The position numbers were made by a program, and so were the translations under genes. From Pseudomonas aylmerensis (GTDB lineage: Bacteria > Pseudomonadota > Gammaproteobacteria > Pseudomonadales > Pseudomonadaceae): a DNA stretch of 64,000 nt. Positions 28,296 to 37,361 of this stretch are shown here, piece by piece. The notes beneath the pieces were generated by a model. It was not told where the DNA came from. It saw only the letters and a program-made list of their open reading frames with translations, and searched no databases. The stretch lies in contig NZ_MAUE01000012.1 of the NCBI RefSeq assembly GCF_001702265.1, positions 480,001-544,000 of the forward strand. The letters are read 5' to 3'. How positions within the stretch are numbered: position 1 is the stretch's first letter; every line of letters starts with the position of its first letter.

Positions 28296-29174
28296 ATGCG
28301 CCGCTGGGGTACCGAACGCGTTGTTGGCCTGCATGACCCGCAGGTCAACGAACATCACCTGGAATCCACAGGCCTGCCGGCAGACAGCCGCTTGCGCCTG
28401 CTCAGCTTCAATATCCAGGTGGGGATCAGTACCGAGAAATACCGGCACTACCTGACCCGTGGCTGGCAGCACCTGCTGCCGCACAATGGGCGTGCCGGCA
28501 ACCTGCAGAAGATCGGCAACCTGTTGCATGACTTCGACCTGGTTGCCCTGCAGGAAGCCGACGGTGGCAGCATGCGCTCCGGCTACATCAACCAGGTCGA
28601 GCACCTGGCCCAGCTCGGTGCCTTCCCCTACTGGTATCAGCAACTCAACCGCAACCTGGGGCGCCTGGCGCAGCACAGCAATGGCGTGCTCAGTCGCTTG
28701 AAACCATCCGCCATCGAAGATCATCCGCTGCCGGGCCCCAAGGGGCGCGGGGCGATTCTCGTGCGTTTTGGCGAAGGACCTGAGGCCCTGGTGGTGGTGA
28801 TGATGCACCTGGCGTTGGGTGCACGCACCCGCACGATGCAGCTGGCCTACATCCGCGAGTTGATTGGCAATTACAAACACCAGGTGTTGATGGGTGACAT
28901 GAACACCCATGCCAACGACCTGCTGCAGAATTCTCCGTTGCGCGACCTTGGGCTACTGGCACCGCAAGCCGAAGCCACGTTCCCCAGCTGGCGCCCGCAA
29001 CGCTGTCTTGACCATATCCTGCTCAGCCCGACCCTCACGCTGGAAAGCGTGAAGGTGCTGGCGCAGCCCATCTCCGATCACCTGCCGGTCGCGGTAGAGA
29101 TTCGTCTGCCGGGTTCGCTCACGGCTGATGCATTGCCCGCGTTGAGCCCCGGCCCTCGCGGACCCCTTGCATGA
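28296..29174 (+). CDS. endonuclease/exonuclease/phosphatase family protein
   Basis: Metal-dependent hydrolase of the EEP superfamily, 292 residues. Motifs in order: 'LLSFNIQVG' (about 34-42), the metal Glu in 'VALQEADGG' (about 85-93), 'VVMMHLALGARTR', 'VLMGDMNTHAND' (about 197-208) and the C-terminal 'ISDHLPVAVEI' (about 262-272). Substrate unknown. Its TGA overlaps the ATG of the diguanylate cyclase (ATGA), so translation of the two is likely coupled. Confidence 0.88.
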   Translation: MRRWGTERVVGLHDPQVNEHHLESTGLPADSRLRLLSFNIQVGISTEKYRHYLTRGWQHLLPHNGRAGNLQKIGNLLHDFDLVALQEADGGSMRSGYINQVEHLAQLGAFPYWYQQLNRNLGRLAQHSNGVLSRLKPSAIEDHPLPGPKGRGAILVRFGEGPEALVVVMMHLALGARTRTMQLAYIRELIGNYKHQVLMGDMNTHANDLLQNSPLRDLGLLAPQAEATFPSWRPQRCLDHILLSPTLTLESVKVLAQPISDHLPVAVEIRLPGSLTADALPALSPGPRGPLA

Positions 29175-31204
29175 GCGACGACGCCCAGCGCTGGAAAGAA
29201 AAATACCTGAAGAGTATCGAGCAACAAGAAAAGCTCGAACGCCGCTGGGCTGCGCGCCTCGACCTGTTGCGCCGTGGGCTGGTGCGCAGCACGCTGGCCG
29301 CTGAAGGCACCGACCGTGCGGTCGATCAATGCATGAAGGAAATGCGCGACGTTGTCCGTAGCGATGACATGGACGCGGCCCTCGCGGCCTTGCTGCCGCG
29401 CCTGGAAAAAGCCGTGCTGGATTCCGAGCAGCGCCGCGAAACCCGGGTGGACCAGATGAGCACTGCGCTGACCTCCCTGGTCGCGCAGTTGCAAAAGCTG
29501 CCACTGCCGCGTGAGGTCGCACGCCCGCTGAAGACCTTCGCCAAGCAGTTGGACGGGCGTGTCAGCCAGGCCCGTGAGATCCCCTTGCTGCTCAGCGAGT
29601 TGAGCAACTTGCAAGGGCAGGCGCTGGATAATCTGGAACCGGACGGCGAGACCACGCGCCCAGGTCCCGGGTTGTTGCAGCGCCTGTTCGGCGCCAAGGA
29701 GACGGCCAACGAAGCGGTGGCCAGCGAGCCGGCCCCGCCGCCTGTCGCAGCCAAGCCGGTCGCCGTGGCTCAGGAGCCCGAGCAATCCGAGGAACTCACC
29801 CAGGCCTTGCGGGCCTTCGCGCCACAGCCGCAAGAGGCGGTTGCCCCGCCCCCTGAACCCGTCGCGCCGGCCAGCGTTGTCGAGGCGCCCAGTGAGACGT
29901 TGGCCTTCGAGGCCCCGCCTGAGGCGGCGCCCGTTGACGCGCCCGCAGTGCCCAGGCAGCCCGAGTCGCAGAGCGAAGAACCCGCGCCCGAAAGTGCCCT
30001 CGCGGCCTTTATCGACGCGCCATCGGATGAGGTCGAGGCGCCGGACGAAACCACTATCGGCAGCCTGTCGCTGCCGCCTGTGCTGGAGCCCGACGAGCCC
30101 GATCCCGACGAGTTGCAAGCGGATGCTGCCTATTCCCTGCCGGACTCGCCGGAGCCGTCCTACAGCTCCGTCGCCAAACACATTGAAGACACCCTGCTCG
30201 GCCTGCTCGAAGACCTGTCCTTGCCCGAGCGCCACAGGCCCCAGGCCGAAGCCATGCGTGAGCGCCTGGCCCACGGCCTGAACTGGTACGAACTGCTACC
30301 GATTCTCGATGATCTGGCCGTGCTGATGCTGGCGATCACCGACAGCGGCCAGCATGAGTTCGAGGCGTACCTCAAGCAGCTCAACGAGCGTCTCGAAGCC
30401 TTCCAGGGGCATTTACAGGTCGCCAGCGACGGGCATGCAGACAGCCGATCCGCCGCCCGCGAGCTGGACACGCAGATTCGCGAACAGGTCGATGGCTTGC
30501 AAAGCAGTGTGCAGGACGCCGCCGACCTCGACAGCCTCAAGCACGTGCTGGAAAGCCACCTCGAAGGCTTGCTCGGCACCATGGACGAGCACCAGCAGCA
30601 ACGCGACCAGCGCGAGCAGGAAGTGGCCGCGCGCTTGAAAGGGCTGGCCGAGCGGGTCGCTAATATGGAGCAGGAGGCCCAGGGCTATCGCGAGCACCTG
30701 GAGGTGCAACGCCAGAAGGCCTTGATCGATCCACTCACCGGCCTGCCTAACCGCGCAGCCTGGAGCGAGCGCCTCGATCTGGAGGTCAACCTCTGGCACC
30801 AGCGCGGCAACAGCCTGTCGTTGGCGATGCTCGACCTGGATCACTTCAAGCGCATCAACGATGGCTACGGCCATCTGGCCGGCGACAAGGTGCTGAAGAT
30901 CATCGCCAACGTGCTGCGCAAGCGCCTGCGGCCGAACGATTTTATCGCTCGCTTTGGCGGAGAAGAGTTTGTGTTGCTGATGCCGGACTCCTCATTGGCA
31001 GAGGCCGTGGCGGCAGGCGATGCGTTGCGTGCAGCGATTGAGGCGTGCCCGTTTCACTTCAAGGGCGAGCCGGTAACGATCACCGTGTCCATGGGCGTCG
31101 CGCAGTTCCAGGCGGGCGAGCGCAGTGACCTGGCACTCAAGCGTGCAGATGCGGCGTTGTACCGGGCCAAGGCTGCGGGGCGCAACCAGGTGCAGGCGGC
31201 GTAA
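29171..31204 (+). CDS. diguanylate cyclase (GGDEF domain) with long N-terminal region
   Basis: Synthesises cyclic di-GMP. The 677-residue protein has no signal peptide or membrane helix. The first ~170 residues are helical and charged; about 170-330 is a Pro/Glu/Ala-rich low-complexity linker; about 330-510 is helical with coiled-coil character ('DEHQQQRDQREQEVAARL'). The C-terminal GGDEF domain (about 515-677) has an intact GGEEF active site (about 596-600), preceded five residues earlier by RPND, a product-inhibition I-site of RxxD type. Matches the position of P. aeruginosa PA5487 (dgcH). Confidence 0.92.
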   Translation: MSDDAQRWKEKYLKSIEQQEKLERRWAARLDLLRRGLVRSTLAAEGTDRAVDQCMKEMRDVVRSDDMDAALAALLPRLEKAVLDSEQRRETRVDQMSTALTSLVAQLQKLPLPREVARPLKTFAKQLDGRVSQAREIPLLLSELSNLQGQALDNLEPDGETTRPGPGLLQRLFGAKETANEAVASEPAPPPVAAKPVAVAQEPEQSEELTQALRAFAPQPQEAVAPPPEPVAPASVVEAPSETLAFEAPPEAAPVDAPAVPRQPESQSEEPAPESALAAFIDAPSDEVEAPDETTIGSLSLPPVLEPDEPDPDELQADAAYSLPDSPEPSYSSVAKHIEDTLLGLLEDLSLPERHRPQAEAMRERLAHGLNWYELLPILDDLAVLMLAITDSGQHEFEAYLKQLNERLEAFQGHLQVASDGHADSRSAARELDTQIREQVDGLQSSVQDAADLDSLKHVLESHLEGLLGTMDEHQQQRDQREQEVAARLKGLAERVANMEQEAQGYREHLEVQRQKALIDPLTGLPNRAAWSERLDLEVNLWHQRGNSLSLAMLDLDHFKRINDGYGHLAGDKVLKIIANVLRKRLRPNDFIARFGGEEFVLLMPDSSLAEAVAAGDALRAAIEACPFHFKGEPVTITVSMGVAQFQAGERSDLALKRADAALYRAKAAGRNQVQAA

Positions 31205-31292
31205 AAGATGTTCCATTTTGTAATTTGACCGCCGAGCCACAAACGGTACGTTACACTGTTGCATTATCGTCTTCAGCGTAATGCCTTCTGCC

Positions 31293-32069
31293 ATGAAATC
31301 CCTGTACTTCGCCTTTTTGTTCCTTTTACTCGCGGGCTGCGCCAGTGGCCCGCGCCTGGACACCACTCACCCCTCGGTGAACCACGATAACCGCGTGCAG
31401 TTCGTGGTTGTCCACTACACCTCGACCAACCTTGAACGCTCCCTGGCACTGCTCACCCACGGCCAGGTCAGCAGCCATTACCTGATCGGCGATGACGCCT
31501 CTGCCACCATCTACAAGCTGGTCGACGAGAGCCAGCGCGCATGGCATGCCGGGGAAAGCGAGTGGATGGGCCGGACCTGGCTCAACTCCAGTTCAATCGG
31601 TATTGAAATCGTGAACCCCGGCTACAAGGACACACCGACCGGTCGCCTGTGGTACCCCTACTCCGAAGACCAGGTGAAATCGCTGGTGGTGTTGCTCAAG
31701 GACATCAGCAAGCGCAATGGCATCGACCCCAAGAACATCATTGGCCACAGCGACATCGCGCCGCTGCGCAAGCTGGATCCGGGTCCGCTGTTCCCGTGGA
31801 AGCGACTCGCCGCTGAAGGGTTGGGGGTCTGGCCGGACGCGCAGGCTGTTGCCCGATTCCAGGTGCAGTACGCCGCGGATCTGCCGAGTGTCACGTGGTT
31901 CCAGGAAGAGCTGGCGCGCCTGGGCTACCAGACACCGCAGACCGGCGAGCTGGATGTCGCCACGCGGCATGTGATCGCGGCATTCCAGATGCACTTCCGG
32001 CCATCGCTGTTTGATGGCACACCGGACGCCGAGAGTGCTGCGATCCTGCGGGCCTTGAACCGCAGTTAA
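31293..32069 (+). CDS. N-acetylmuramoyl-L-alanine amidase, AmpDh2-type lipoprotein
   Basis: Cleaves the amide between MurNAc and the stem peptide in peptidoglycan recycling or remodelling. The ~258-residue protein begins with a lipoprotein signal (LLLAGC) and has an Amidase_2 domain with zinc ligands in 'VVVHYTS' and 'GHSDIAPLRKLDPGPLFPW', followed by a peptidoglycan-binding-like helical region (about 195-255). A start at 31281 adds four residues and is also possible. AmpD homologues of this kind affect AmpC beta-lactamase induction in pseudomonads. Confidence 0.9.
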   Translation: MKSLYFAFLFLLLAGCASGPRLDTTHPSVNHDNRVQFVVVHYTSTNLERSLALLTHGQVSSHYLIGDDASATIYKLVDESQRAWHAGESEWMGRTWLNSSSIGIEIVNPGYKDTPTGRLWYPYSEDQVKSLVVLLKDISKRNGIDPKNIIGHSDIAPLRKLDPGPLFPWKRLAAEGLGVWPDAQAVARFQVQYAADLPSVTWFQEELARLGYQTPQTGELDVATRHVIAAFQMHFRPSLFDGTPDAESAAILRALNRS

Positions 32070-32090
32070 GGTGTTAACCGATTCAAAAAA

Positions 32091-32178
32091 GTGGGAGCGG
32101 GCTTGTTCGCGAAGGCAGTGTGTCAGTCATTAAATGCATGGACTGATCCACCGCCTTCGCGGGCAAGCCCGCTCCCAC
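32091..32178. repeat. REP pair, convergent intergenic
   Basis: An 88-bp palindrome with arms GTGGGAGCGGGCTTG and CAAGCCCGCTCCCAC, between the convergent amidase gene and kinB. It ends in TTTTTTT on the plus strand and is preceded by AAAAAA, so it may terminate transcripts from both sides. Confidence 0.88.
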
Positions 32179-32201
32179 TTTTTTTGCCGTGGCCGGCCAG
32201 G

Positions 32202-33989
32202 TTACAGCGGCAACGCCATGTAGAACTGTGTGCCCTGCCCTGGCCGCGAGTACACGCCCATGCGGCCACCGTGCAGTTGCACGATTTCTTTGCACAGCGC
32301 CAACCCCAGGCCGGCGCCGCCTTTCTTGCGGCCCACCTGTACGAACGGTTCGAAGATCCGCCCTTGCTGCCCGTAGGCGATGCCTTCGCCGTTGTCCTCG
32401 ACACTGATTATTACCCGCTCACCGTGGCGACGTGCCTGCAGGCGGATCTGCCCGCCTTCGGCGGTGTGGCGCAGGGCGTTGCCGAGCAGGTTGTCGAGTA
32501 CGCGCTCCAGTTGTGCCTGGTCGGCATACAAGCGCGGCAGGTCGGACTGGGCTTCTACCAGCAGTTCGATGCGTTGCGCGTTGGCCGGTTCGACGAAGCG
32601 CGCACGCGCATGTTCAAGCAAGTCGGTGACATCGCACGCGCCCAGTGTGAGTTTTTGCAGGCCGTTCTGGTAGCGCGAAAAGTTGAGCAAGTCGTTGATC
32701 AGCTGCATCAGGCGCTGCATTTCTTCATTGACCGTATCCAGCAGGTCCGCTTCGCGCGAATCCGCCGGAAATTTCGCGCGCTCGCGGAACAGGCCGAACG
32801 CCATGTGCATGCCGGTCACCGGCGTGCGCAGCTCATGGGAGGCGCGCAACACGAACTCGCTGCGCACGCGTTCGAAGGCGCGTTGTTCGGTGACGTCATG
32901 CAACACCATCACGGCACCGAGGATATGCCCCTGGGTATGGCTGACGGGCGTCAGGCTATAGGTCAGCAGGCGCAGCTCGCCTTCGACTTCCACTTCCAGG
33001 TCGTCCGGAGCGCGCTCCAGGTTGCCGCCGCGCAGCACCAATTGCAGTTGTTCATCCAGTTCCGGGCGCACCAGTGCTTCACCCAGACCTTGGCCGAGGC
33101 GTTCTTCATCCCAGCCCAATTGGCGCTGGGCGACGGGGTTGAGGTGCTCCAGGCGGCCCTGGCGATCGATCATCAGCAGGCCATCGTCGATGCTGTCGAG
33201 CACGGCTTGCAGGCGTTGCTGGCCGGCCAGCAGTTCATCGACGTTGGTTGCCTGATGCTGGCGCAGGGCTTCGGCCATGATGCCGAAGCGACGGGTCAGC
33301 TGGTTCATCTCTGCCGCCGATGAGATCGGCAGCGTCACTTCGAAATCGCCCTGCCCGATCTTGTCCGCCGCCTTGGCCAGCGCTTCGATCGGCCCGCCAA
33401 ATCGCCGGGCAATGCCATGCGCGGTCACAAATCCGATGATCAATACCGCAAGCCCCACCAGCCCCAGTAAACCTGCGATCAATAGCGCCCGCTCGCGGGA
33501 CTTGTGCTCGCTGTTGCTGATGTTTTCCAGCGCTTGCTTGTGCTCGTTGATCAGCCCGTTGCGCAGCACATTGAAGGTTTCGGTGAGCTTTTCCTTGGTA
33601 CCCGGCGGTGGTTCTGCTTGCTGGGATTGGTCAAATGCCTCCAGCAATGCCTGGTACTGGCCTCGTGCCTGGCTGAATCCGGTCCCGTGACCGTCGCGCT
33701 GTTCATGGGCGATACCTTGGTCCAGCAAGTCGAAATAGCGCTGTTTGGAGGCTTGCAGGGCCTCCGGGTCCGGCGGCTCTTCGAGCATCATGATCAACTG
33801 GTCGCCCAGGCTCTGGCGCAGCTTGAGGCCCAGGTCCAGGGTGATGAAATTGCTGCGAATCAACGATTCCTGGGTCTTGGCCATTTGCATGACGCTCACC
33901 AGACCCAGGATCAAACCCAGCAGGGCGACGGTAATCAGCGCAGAAATACTCAGGAACAAACGAGTGCGCAGTTTCATCGCTAGCTTCAT
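32202..33989 (-). CDS. kinB: sensor histidine kinase KinB
   Basis: Membrane sensor kinase paired with AlgB. The 595-residue protein has two membrane helices (about 11-34 and 168-190) flanking a periplasmic helical domain, then HAMP (about 190-245), PAS (about 255-370), the dimerisation domain with phospho-acceptor His385 ('[11 protein letters not shown]') and an ATPase domain with '[10 protein letters not shown]', 'VEDNGEGI' and 'GGAGLGL'. It begins 7 bp after algB. In P. aeruginosa KinB restrains AlgB-dependent alginate production through its phosphatase activity. Confidence 0.95.
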   Translation of the reverse strand: MKLAMKLRTRLFLSISALITVALLGLILGLVSVMQMAKTQESLIRSNFITLDLGLKLRQSLGDQLIMMLEEPPDPEALQASKQRYFDLLDQGIAHEQRDGHGTGFSQARGQYQALLEAFDQSQQAEPPPGTKEKLTETFNVLRNGLINEHKQALENISNSEHKSRERALLIAGLLGLVGLAVLIIGFVTAHGIARRFGGPIEALAKAADKIGQGDFEVTLPISSAAEMNQLTRRFGIMAEALRQHQATNVDELLAGQQRLQAVLDSIDDGLLMIDRQGRLEHLNPVAQRQLGWDEERLGQGLGEALVRPELDEQLQLVLRGGNLERAPDDLEVEVEGELRLLTYSLTPVSHTQGHILGAVMVLHDVTEQRAFERVRSEFVLRASHELRTPVTGMHMAFGLFRERAKFPADSREADLLDTVNEEMQRLMQLINDLLNFSRYQNGLQKLTLGACDVTDLLEHARARFVEPANAQRIELLVEAQSDLPRLYADQAQLERVLDNLLGNALRHTAEGGQIRLQARRHGERVIISVEDNGEGIAYGQQGRIFEPFVQVGRKKGGAGLGLALCKEIVQLHGGRMGVYSRPGQGTQFYMALPL

Positions 33990-33996
33990 AGAGTGC

Positions 33997-35343
33997 TCAC
34001 AGGTTGTACTGTTTGCGTTTGCGGTACAGGGTCGAGGCGTCGATACCCAGGGTGCGCGCGGCCTGGTCCAAGGTGTCGCTGGTGGCGAGGACGGCGCCGA
34101 TGTGGGCCTTCTCCAGCTCGTCCAGGCTCAGTGCCGCGCCGATACGCGGCGCATTGTTGGTCGGCTGCTCGGCCATGCCGAGGTGGCTGATTTCGACTTT
34201 TTCCTGTGGGCAGATAATGCTGGCGCGCTCGACCACGTTGCGCAGCTCACGGATATTGCCTGGCCAGCGATAGTTCAACAGCGCCTCACGCGCTTCATCG
34301 CTGAAACCGCGCGCCGGCCGTGCGTATTCCTTGACGAAGCGTGCCAGGAAACGGTCGGCCAGGGTCAGGATGTCCTCGCTGCGTTCGCGCAGCGGCGGCA
34401 AGTGCAAGGTGATCACATTGAGGCGGTAGAGCAAGTCTTCACGGAAGCGGCCGTCGCGCACCATGTCTTCCAGGTTCAGGTTGGTGGCCGCCAGGATCCG
34501 CACGTCAGCACGGCGGGTGACCGGGTCGCCCACGCGCTCGTATTCCTTGTCCTGGATAAAACGCAGCAACTTGGGTTGCAAGGTGAGGGGGAAATCGCCG
34601 ATCTCGTCGAGAAACAGCGTGCCGCCGTCTGCCTGGTTGACGCGGCCCAAGGTGCTTTCACTGGCACCGGTAAACGCACCCCGGCTATGGCCGAACAGCT
34701 CGCTCTCCATCAACTCTGCCGTCAGCGAAGGGCAGTTGATGGTCACGCAGGACTTCTTCGACCGCTTGCTCCAGCCGTGAATGGCCCGGGCCAGCTCGCC
34801 TTTACCGGTACCCGACTCGCCGAGAATCAGGATGTTGGCATCTGTGCCGGCCACCTGGCGCGCGGTTTCCAGTACCACCATCATCGAGGGGCTGTGGGAA
34901 TCGAGGCCGTCTTTGGGCTGGCGCACTGCGCCTTCCAATGCTTCCAGGCGTGCAGAGAGTTGGCGCACTTCCAGTTGCTTGGCGGTGGCCAGGCGCAATT
35001 GGTCGGGGCTGCAGGGCTTGACCAGGTAATCGGCCGCACCCGCCTGGATCGCGTCCACGGCGGTATCCACTGCCGAATGGGCGGTCACGATGACCACGCG
35101 CATCCACGGTGCTTGTATGCGCATTTGGGCCAACACATCCAGGCCGTTGTCTTCGCCCAGGCGCAGGTCGAGGAAGCACAGGTCGAATACCTGGCGCTGC
35201 ATCAAGGTGTCGGCTTGGGCGGCGCTGTTGGCAGTGGCCACGGTGTAGCCTTCATCTTCCAGGCAATAACGGAAGGTGCGGAGGATCGCGGATTCGTCAT
35301 CCACTAAAAGAATGCGGCCTTGAAGTTCCTTGGCTGATTCCAT
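33997..35343 (-). CDS. algB: NtrC-family response regulator AlgB
   Basis: Transcriptional activator of alginate and virulence-related genes. The 448-residue protein has a receiver domain with phospho-acceptor Asp59, an AAA+ domain with Walker A GESGTGKG (175-182), the sigma-54 contact loop GAFTGA (222-227) and Walker B 'GGTLFLDEIGDF', and a Fis-type HTH at the end ('LDQAARTLGIDASTLYRKRKQYN'-like). The intact GAFTGA implies it can work with RpoN. It is divergent from a small operon with a sigma-54-like promoter. Confidence 0.95.
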   Translation of the reverse strand: MESAKELQGRILLVDDESAILRTFRYCLEDEGYTVATANSAAQADTLMQRQVFDLCFLDLRLGEDNGLDVLAQMRIQAPWMRVVIVTAHSAVDTAVDAIQAGAADYLVKPCSPDQLRLATAKQLEVRQLSARLEALEGAVRQPKDGLDSHSPSMMVVLETARQVAGTDANILILGESGTGKGELARAIHGWSKRSKKSCVTINCPSLTAELMESELFGHSRGAFTGASESTLGRVNQADGGTLFLDEIGDFPLTLQPKLLRFIQDKEYERVGDPVTRRADVRILAATNLNLEDMVRDGRFREDLLYRLNVITLHLPPLRERSEDILTLADRFLARFVKEYARPARGFSDEAREALLNYRWPGNIRELRNVVERASIICPQEKVEISHLGMAEQPTNNAPRIGAALSLDELEKAHIGAVLATSDTLDQAARTLGIDASTLYRKRKQYNL

Positions 35344-35433
35344 CTGTCCCGCGCTCCTTAACTATGAATGATGGTGTTTAGTCCCGGAATAATCGGGCAA
35401 GTTGCATGGTCTATTCTGATCGATAATAGGCAG

Positions 35434-35589
35434 CATCGTGCAGCTATCTGCGCGGTGTCCTACAAAGCCTTGCCTGATGGCGTTTTCATGCCATCTTGCC
35501 CCTTCGGCAACACTCCCTCTGCTTTCTATCCCTCGACCCGACCACTGACCATCGTGCATTTCGCACGGCGTACAGGGGGGCATCGTGCA
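35434..35589. repeat. three copies of CATCGTGCA upstream of the sigma-54-like promoter
   Basis: The identical 9-mer CATCGTGCA occurs at 35434-35442, 35550-35558 and 35581-35589, all in the same orientation, within the 377-bp gap between algB and the divergent 94-residue protein gene. Each contains GCA-TCG-TGC or a near-match dyad. They lie about 75-240 bp upstream of the -24/-12 element, the usual distance for enhancer-like activator sites. Which protein binds is inference. Confidence 0.5.
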
Positions 35590-35661
35590 GGATGCTAGGC
35601 GATTGCCCTAACGCATATATTTAACTTATTGATTTTATTGAGTTTTATTTTGCAAAAAAGC

Positions 35662-35677
35662 TGGCATGCGCTCTGCA
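35662..35677 (+). promoter_or_regulatory. sigma-54-type -24/-12 promoter
   Basis: TGGCATGCGCTCTGCA has GG and GC separated by exactly ten bases and closely matches the TGGCACG-N4-TTGCA consensus. It lies 44 bp upstream of the ATG at 35721. The adjacent divergent gene encodes AlgB, an activator with an intact GAFTGA loop. Confidence 0.6.
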
Positions 35678-35720
35678 ATAGCTATCCCAACGAATAATCA
35701 GAATGCGGGAGAAATGCAGC

Positions 35721-36005
35721 ATGACTCGCCAAAGCCTCAACCAACTGCGTGTATCGCCACTGCGCTTGCAACAAGGTCTGTTTGCCAGCCTGGCCTTGAT
35801 GGTCACGCTGATTGCAGGCCAGCAGTTTCAGCATTGGCAGCAGAGTCAGCAGCAGACCCCGCAATTCGAACGTCCGGTGATGACCCAGACGCATTTTCGA
35901 TCCGTCGGTAGCGTGACTGCCGATGTGACAGCCCCGCAATTGCGCGTAGCCGACCAGGATTCAACCCTGGGCGAGCTGCCAACCCAAGAGCGTTGGGTGT
36001 TCTAG
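35721..36005 (+). CDS. small single-pass membrane protein, unknown function
   Basis: Predicted 94-residue protein with one hydrophobic segment (about 21-38, 'GLFASLALMVTLIAG') after a basic N-terminus, followed by a Gln-rich stretch (about 40-52) and a tail without known motifs. I chose the ATG at 35721 behind GGGAGA; the frame opens 18 bp earlier. It is the first gene after the sigma-54-like promoter. Function unknown. Confidence 0.75.
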   Translation: MTRQSLNQLRVSPLRLQQGLFASLALMVTLIAGQQFQHWQQSQQQTPQFERPVMTQTHFRSVGSVTADVTAPQLRVADQDSTLGELPTQERWVF

Positions 36006-36086
36006 GCAAGAACGTCGGGGGCTCGTTTTGAGCGTCCGTACCGCACTACCGCTGTTACCTCTAAAAGAAGCGTAAGGAGAATCACC

Positions 36087-36251
36087 ATGTTGAGTTGGGC
36101 AATCACATTTCTGATCATCGCCATTGTGGCTGCAGTCCTGGGCTTCGGTGGTATCGCGGGCACCGCCACGGGTATCGCCAAGATTCTCTTTGTCGTCTTC
36201 CTGGTGATGTTCATCGCTTCGTTCTTCTTTGGTCGTCGCGGCCGAGGCTGA
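36087..36251 (+). CDS. DUF1328 family small membrane protein
   Basis: A 54-residue protein starting [19 protein letters not shown] and ending in GRRGRG, with two hydrophobic helices separated by a Gly/Thr/Ala turn. This is the standard form of DUF1328 (YtjA-like) proteins, often stress-linked in proteobacteria. An AAGGAGA ribosome binding site precedes the ATG by 7 nt. The stop lies 2 bp before the next ATG, so it is probably co-translated with the Ivy-like gene. Confidence 0.85.
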   Translation: MLSWAITFLIIAIVAAVLGFGGIAGTATGIAKILFVVFLVMFIASFFFGRRGRG

Positions 36252-36253
36252 AC

Positions 36254-36718
36254 ATGACCACTTCCTTTAAAGCCATGGCTGCCACCCTGCTCCTGGGCGG
36301 CAGCGGCCTGGCGATGGCCGCCAATGACGGTCAATCCCGGGCCAACGAACTGCTCAGCGCGGACCCGCAATACCGTGAGACCTGGCAAAGCGTGGTGAAG
36401 AAAGAAGAGCGCCTGCCTGAATGGGTGATGAACCTTTCAGGCACGGCCGAACAAATGAATGCCGTGGAAGAAGATGGCGACAAGTACTTGGTCGGTCCGC
36501 TCTGTGAAACCGCAGACACATGCCTGAACAAGCGCCTGATCGTTGCCTTCAGCTTCGACAAGGATGATGCCTACGCCATGTTGGTCGAAGTCCCTGCCGG
36601 CTTGCCGGCGGACAAGTCGCCGACTCGGCACGCCGATTACCGGTTTATCGGTAAGCCGGATGAAGGCATGCAGAAGCTGCTGATGGAACAGCTGAAGAAA
36701 GATCCGAATTGGTACTAG
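36254..36718 (+). CDS. Ivy-family lysozyme inhibitor, periplasmic
   Basis: A 154-residue protein with a signal peptide ending 'GLAMA-AND'. The mature domain resembles inhibitors of vertebrate lysozyme (Ivy): 'CETADTC' (about 82-88) occupies the place of the Cys-flanked inhibitory loop CKPHDC of E. coli Ivy, but lacks its central His. P. aeruginosa encodes such a protein next to algB, as I recall. Expected to protect peptidoglycan from C-type lysozyme; inhibitory strength cannot be judged given the altered loop. Confidence 0.8.
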   Translation: MTTSFKAMAATLLLGGSGLAMAANDGQSRANELLSADPQYRETWQSVVKKEERLPEWVMNLSGTAEQMNAVEEDGDKYLVGPLCETADTCLNKRLIVAFSFDKDDAYAMLVEVPAGLPADKSPTRHADYRFIGKPDEGMQKLLMEQLKKDPNWY

Positions 36719-36760
36719 GTTCCGTCTGACGCGCTTGTCGTCTGCGGGATCAGCGTCCAT

Positions 36761-36785
36761 AGAAAGAAGCCCCTCGCTTCTTTCT
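36761..36785 (+). terminator. hairpin after the Ivy-like gene
   Basis: AGAAAGAAGC and GCTTCTTTCT form a perfect 10-bp stem around CCCTC, 42 bp after the stop codon. A second hairpin (TGCCTCAC...GTGAGGCA, 36788-36812) follows. The T-run is short. Confidence 0.65.
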
Positions 36786-37230
36786 GTCTGCCTCACTCGC
36801 CACGGGTGAGGCATGACCAGGGGGCCGGGTTGCTCTGATCAATCGAGATCGGCGTGACCTACGGGTACAGGGAGTGCCTGCGCAAGGGCCGGGTCAGGCG
36901 AAAAGCTGCGACGCAGGTTCACAAGTCCTCAAGCTTGCTGAACTTGCGGCGGGCTTACGCTGCTTAGTTCCCTCCTCATACCGCTCATAGCCGAGAATTT
37001 CCTTTCTGCCTGCACTTAACCATTACTTGGTGTGTGCGAGCGACCATCTATCGAGAAAGTTTTGCCTTCGCTATAGGACATTTCTGACACGACACCTATG
37101 AATTTCCAGGCATTTTTGCCAATGGCCTAAAGTCGTCCTGAATCTCTGAGCGAGCCTGAATTGGCCGGTTCACGGCATGTTCACCTGCCAAAATGTCGCA
37201 TTTGAACTGACCGATCAGACAGTTATTATG

Positions 37231-37257
37231 AAAAAAAGCCATGCCGATTCGGCATAG
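37231..37257 (-). terminator. minus-strand Rho-independent terminator
   Basis: Read on the minus strand, ATGCCGAATCGGCAT forms a tight hairpin followed by GGC and seven T residues (plus-strand AAAAAAA at 37231-37237). It would end a transcript coming leftward from the gltP start region. No annotated gene requires it, which supports an unrecognised minus-strand transcript. Confidence 0.6.
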
Positions 37258-37274
37258 GGTAGGCGTTTACGGCA

Positions 37275-37361
37275 TTAGACGTCGCCCCCTTGCATCGGAA
37301 TAGTTGCGCCTTTTTTCGCCTGCCAGTAAGCCATTTCGGCCACGCTGCGGTGACCTTCCAT
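37275..37361 (-). CDS. putative 28-residue small protein upstream of gltP
   Basis: Minus-strand ORF whose product begins MEGHRSVAEMAYWQAKKG and ends in MQGGDV. Composition is protein-like and the stop is followed 18 bp later by a minus-strand terminator. A GTG six codons upstream (ending at 37379), with GAGAG before it, could be the true start, giving 34 residues. It was too short for standard gene calling, I recognise no family, and chance remains possible. Confidence 0.35.
   Translation of the reverse strand: MEGHRSVAEMAYWQAKKGATIPMQGGDV

Noticed and set aside
34004..35307. Plus-strand ORFs antisense to algB/kinB
   Set aside because: They lie fully inside well-supported genes and show no family features.
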